Source: DASWHX01 sp036397995
Lineage (GTDB): Bacteria > Bacteroidota > Bacteroidia > Cytophagales > Cyclobacteriaceae
Assembly (NCBI GenBank): GCA_036397995.1
Contig: DASWHX010000118.1
Span: forward strand, 1-26,515
Direction of reading: 5' to 3'
DNA: 26,515 nt
The notes under the pieces are model-generated. The model saw nothing but the letters and a program-made list of their open reading frames with translations, did not search any database and was not told the DNA's origin. Position numbers and translations under genes: made by a program. Below are positions 24,073 through 26,515 of the stretch, in pieces. Each line of letters starts with the position of its first letter. Position 1 is the first letter of the stretch.

Positions 24073-24729
24073 ATGAAGAAAATAGACTGGACTCATCATT
24101 TCATGCAACTATTCGTGGTTTTTATAGGTATCACTGCCGCGCTTCTCCTGAATAGCTGGAGACAACAAATGAACCAAAAACAATTGGCATTAAAGTATTA
24201 CGGCAGTTTAATGAGAGATTTAACTTTTGATGCAGATGATTTTGAAGAACTGCTTCCTTTTGTTGAGCATCAGGATTCGATTCTTTTTAGTTTTCTTTCA
24301 AAAGTAAATAAGGAAGAACTGGATGAAGCCGGCATTGCCAATCTGTTGCAAGTATTGGTTTCATTTAGCCAGTTCACAGCAGAAACTTCCACTTTTGAAA
24401 CGATTAAATATAGTGGCAATCTGGATGTATTTTCAGACTATGAACTACGGGAAGAAATTAACTCGTATTATAATAAAGTGGATGAAGTGATGCTCAAACA
24501 AAGTCTCCATTATGACTATATGAATAATTATTGTATACCCTTCATATACCGAAATGCAGATATTCTTGCCGGAAAATTGTTGCCAGAAGCTGAATTGGGA
24601 ACCGAATTTACCAATGTAGCAGTTGGTTATCAGGCTTTGTTAAGGCAAAACATCAGCGTTTACCGGGGATTAATGGATGAAAATAGGAGTTTAAAACTAC
24701 GGCTTGCAAAAAAACTTGCAAATCAATAA
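24073..24729 (+). CDS. Membrane-anchored protein of unknown function (DUF6090-like)
   Basis: This is a 218-residue protein with one N-terminal membrane helix (about 9-27, MQLFVVFIGITAALLLNSW) followed by a mainly helical, acidic soluble part. The pattern of a helix ending in LNSW followed by a charged helix matches Bacteroidota proteins listed as DUF6090, but I can only match the general plan. No catalytic motif is visible. The sequence FSQFTAETSTFETIKYSGNL (around residues 98-117) and DENRSLKLRLAKKL near the end are the only distinctive stretches. Its TAA overlaps the convergent rarA gene by seven bases (24723-24729), so the two transcripts converge without a clear terminator. Confidence 0.7.
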   Translation: MKKIDWTHHFMQLFVVFIGITAALLLNSWRQQMNQKQLALKYYGSLMRDLTFDADDFEELLPFVEHQDSILFSFLSKVNKEELDEAGIANLLQVLVSFSQFTAETSTFETIKYSGNLDVFSDYELREEINSYYNKVDEVMLKQSLHYDYMNNYCIPFIYRNADILAGKLLPEAELGTEFTNVAVGYQALLRQNISVYRGLMDENRSLKLRLAKKLANQ

Positions 24730-25991
24730 CCATATTTGTCCTTCCATAACTTCCGCAACTGCTTGCGCATTTCCTCTTCGCGCGGGTTATCTCCGGGTTC
24801 AAAAAATTTTGTTCCTGAAATCAAATCCGGTAAAAATTCCTGTTCAGCAAAATTTCCCGGAAATGAATGAGAGTATTTATACCCTTTACCATATCCTTCC
24901 TCTTTCATCAATTTGGTGGGAGCATTGCGCAAATGCAGAGGCACCGGTAAGTCGCCTGTTTCACGAACTATGTTCAGCGCATTTCCAATACCGGTAGTTG
25001 CAGAATTACTTTTAGGTGAACCTGCCAGGTAAATCGCGCACTGGCTCAGGATAAGTTGTGCCTCCGGATAACCTATTACATTTACTGCCTGAAAGCAGGC
25101 ATTAGCCATCACCAATGCAGTTGGGTTTGCGTTTCCAATATCTTCCGATGCCAGAATCAACATTCTGCGGGCAATAAATTTTACATCTTCACCACCCTCT
25201 ATCATCCTTGCCAGGTAGTATAATGCCGCATTGGGATCACTTCCTCTTAAAGACTTTATGAGGGCTGAGATAATATCATAATGCTGCTCCCCGCTCTTGT
25301 CGTAAACCGCCACGCGCTGTTGGGCAACATTGACAACCATTTCATCGGTAATTATTACTTCACCATTCGATTGAGAATCCGTAACCAGTTCTAAAAGATT
25401 TATCAATTTTCTGGCATCGCCGCCCGAAATTGAAAATAATGCTTTGTATTCTTTGATGGTAATTTTACGGTCTTTTAAATCATAATCTTCACGCAGGCAT
25501 TTATCTAATAAAGTTTTCAGATGTTCCTCCAGCAAGGGTTTCAGTATGTAAACCTGGCAACGTGAAAGCAGAGCAGAGTTTACTTCAAAAGAAGGATTTT
25601 CAGTGGTCGCGCCAATTAGAGTAATTATACCTTTCTCCACAGCGCTCAAAAGTGCATCCTGCTGGGATTTGTTAAACCTGTGGATTTCATCAATAAATAA
25701 AATTACTTTGCTGCCCTTTCCTGCCTTATTAATTACTTCGCGAACATCTTTAACTCCGGAACTAACGGCGCTTAAGGTTTTAAACGGTGATTTTACCTCA
25801 TTGGCAATGATATTTGCAATTGTAGTTTTTCCCGTTCCGGGCGGCCCCCATAAAATCATTGAGGGGATAATTCCGGAATGAATGGCTTGCCTCAAAACAC
25901 TTCCCTCTCCAACAAGGTGTTCCTGACCTAATAATTCCCCCAGCAGTTTAGGCCGCATTCTTTCAGCTAATGGTGTGTTATCCTGAAACAT
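24723..25991 (-). CDS. rarA: Replication-associated recombination protein RarA (MgsA)
   Basis: RarA is an AAA+ ATPase of the clamp-loader clade that acts at stalled replication forks. From the preferred start it has 422 residues: PLAERMRPKLLGELLGQEHL (7-26), Walker A GPPGTGKT (49-56), Walker B LFIDEIHRFNKSQQD (98-112), sensor-1 GATTENPS (127-134), SRCQ with the arginine finger (143-146), a C-terminal AAA lid and the MgsA C-terminal domain including EDIGNANP and KSNSATTG. An ATG at 26042 would add 17 residues (MLNPTFRTFYSFMYLRK), which are unlike the family and would begin within an inverted repeat, so I take 25991. It converges with the previous gene and diverges from the EamA gene. Confidence 0.94.
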   Translation of the reverse strand: MFQDNTPLAERMRPKLLGELLGQEHLVGEGSVLRQAIHSGIIPSMILWGPPGTGKTTIANIIANEVKSPFKTLSAVSSGVKDVREVINKAGKGSKVILFIDEIHRFNKSQQDALLSAVEKGIITLIGATTENPSFEVNSALLSRCQVYILKPLLEEHLKTLLDKCLREDYDLKDRKITIKEYKALFSISGGDARKLINLLELVTDSQSNGEVIITDEMVVNVAQQRVAVYDKSGEQHYDIISALIKSLRGSDPNAALYYLARMIEGGEDVKFIARRMLILASEDIGNANPTALVMANACFQAVNVIGYPEAQLILSQCAIYLAGSPKSNSATTGIGNALNIVRETGDLPVPLHLRNAPTKLMKEEGYGKGYKYSHSFPGNFAEQEFLPDLISGTKFFEPGDNPREEEMRKQLRKLWKDKYGY

Positions 25992-26033
25992 CTTTCTAAG
26001 ATACATAAAAGAATAAAACGTCCGGAATGTTGG

Positions 26034-26054
26034 GTTCAACATTTCAAATTGAAC
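26034..26054. promoter_or_regulatory. Operator-like inverted repeat GTTCAA-N9-TTGAAC
   Basis: Six-base perfect arms (26034-26039 and 26049-26054) enclose a nine-base spacer, which itself is A/T-rich. The repeat lies five bases before the -7 element of the EamA gene and 43 bases upstream of the rarA ATG, a position where a repressor could block the EamA promoter. Confidence 0.4.
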
Positions 26055-26058
26055 AAGT

Positions 26059-26066
26059 TATATTTG
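26059..26066 (+). promoter_or_regulatory. -7 promoter element of the EamA gene
   Basis: TATATTTG matches TAnnTTTG exactly. The ATG follows only eight bases later (26075), so the transcript would have almost no leader. No good -33 TTTG at 19-21 bases was found. Confidence 0.45.
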
Positions 26067-26074
26067 CCCCTTCG

Positions 26075-26515
26075 ATGAGCGAGAGTTTCAAAATTCATGG
26101 AGGCCTGCTAACTGTGGGTTTGATTTACGGTGCCAATTACAGCATTGCAAAAATTGTCATGCCGGAATATGTGGATGCTTTCGGACTCATCCTGGTACGG
26201 GTTTTTGTCTCCATTATTTTACTTTGGGTCATTCAGCGGGTCTGGATCAAGGAGTGGATGCATTTGACTGACTTAAAGCGGTTCTTTCTTTGCGCAATCT
26301 TTGGCGTGGCTACAAATCAGCTGGCTTTCTTTAAAGGCTTGTCGATGACCAGCCCGATCAGCGCTTCCATTATTATGACTATCAATCCTGTAATGGTGCT
26401 GATTTTTTCCTGGTTAATTTTGAAAGAAAGAGTAACCGCGTTAAAGGTTTTGGGGATTTTACTGGGAGCAGCAGGCGCCGCTTTAATGATAAGTCGTAAC
26501 GGAATTGATTTCAAC
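26075..26515 (+). CDS. EamA-family (DMT superfamily) transporter, 3' part cut by window edge
   Basis: The open frame runs from an ATG at 26075 to the end of the window, 147 codons without a stop. It encodes the first half of a 10-helix drug/metabolite transporter. Helices are visible at about 9-26 (GLLTVGLIYGANYSIAKIV), 36-52, 70-90, 96-115 and 124-140, with the typical EamA ends (a GANYSIAK-like start, SPISASIIMTINPVMVLIFSW, and LKVLGILLGAAGAALMI). The substrate cannot be inferred. The promoter element and inverted repeat directly upstream suggest its own regulation. Confidence 0.88.
   Translation, partial: MSESFKIHGGLLTVGLIYGANYSIAKIVMPEYVDAFGLILVRVFVSIILLWVIQRVWIKEWMHLTDLKRFFLCAIFGVATNQLAFFKGLSMTSPISASIIMTINPVMVLIFSWLILKERVTALKVLGILLGAAGAALMISRNGIDFN

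Noticed and set aside
25992..26042. Longer rarA start at 26042
   Set aside because: The added 17 residues do not resemble the family N-terminus and the start would fall within an inverted repeat close to the divergent promoter.
1..26515. CRISPR array, prophage, transposase, toxin-antitoxin or defence island
   Set aside because: No regularly spaced repeats, phage or transposase proteins or paired small genes of these kinds were seen; all long frames are accounted for by other families.

Overview
The window looks like chromosomal DNA of a Bacteroidota bacterium, most likely of the order Cytophagales. The evidence is moderate-to-low GC, near-absence of Shine-Dalgarno sites, promoters of the TTTG / TAnnTTTG type (clear before rpsA at 2468-2475 and before the lipoprotein gene at 9794-9823), a long six-domain ribosomal protein S1 with an acidic N-terminus, and several very long FtsX/MacB-type permeases that start and end alike. 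The order is inferred from protein character only.

Layout. Positions 1-56 hold a truncated tRNA-Cys(GCA) on the minus strand. rpsA (351-2369, minus) follows, bracketed by two related, oppositely oriented MITE-like inverted-repeat elements (149-290 and 2514-2640). Next come a minus-strand operon of a LolD/MacB-type ABC ATPase and a TolC-like outer membrane protein (4786 to 2728) and a divergent plus-strand operon of a PlsC-like acyltransferase and a long-chain acyl-CoA synthetase (5003-7194). Between these two operons lie two abutting copies of an operator-like inverted repeat, TGTCCG-N4-CGGACA. A large FtsX-family permease (9634 to 7238, minus) lies next. A lipoprotein of unknown function (9851-10741) has its own promoter and a strong terminator. 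A likely plus-strand operon then runs from 10939 to 16804: a TerB-like/FHA-like/ABCG half-transporter fusion, a DUF218 (YdcF/ElyC-type) membrane protein and a PAS-PAS histidine kinase. It meets tail to tail a minus-strand YbbA-YbbP ABC pair (20071 to 16801), which is divergent from a TesA-type SGNH esterase (20151-20783), the same arrangement as tesA/ybbA/ybbP in E. coli. A second large FtsX-family permease (20905-23271), a DUF1287 protein, a small membrane-anchored protein, rarA (25991 to 24723, minus) and the start of an EamA-family transporter (26075 onward) complete the window.

How the genes work together. The common theme is the cell envelope: one TolC channel, two stand-alone ABC ATPases, three FtsX-type permeases, one ABCG half-transporter, acyl-lipid enzymes, an esterase, DUF218 and DUF1287 proteins. 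The ATPase at 4085-4786 has no permease or periplasmic adaptor beside it, and the permeases at 7238-9634 and 20905-23271 have no ATPase beside them, so dispersed partners are a reasonable inference. The rest is housekeeping: rpsA, tRNA-Cys, rarA.

I found no CRISPR array, prophage, transposase gene, toxin-antitoxin pair or recognisable defence system, and nothing I can defend as a whole new system. The most interesting items are the paired inverted-repeat operator before the ATPase/TolC operon, the MITE-like pair around rpsA, the TerB/FHA-like/ABCG fusion, and the palindromes before the second FtsX permease and between rarA and the EamA gene.
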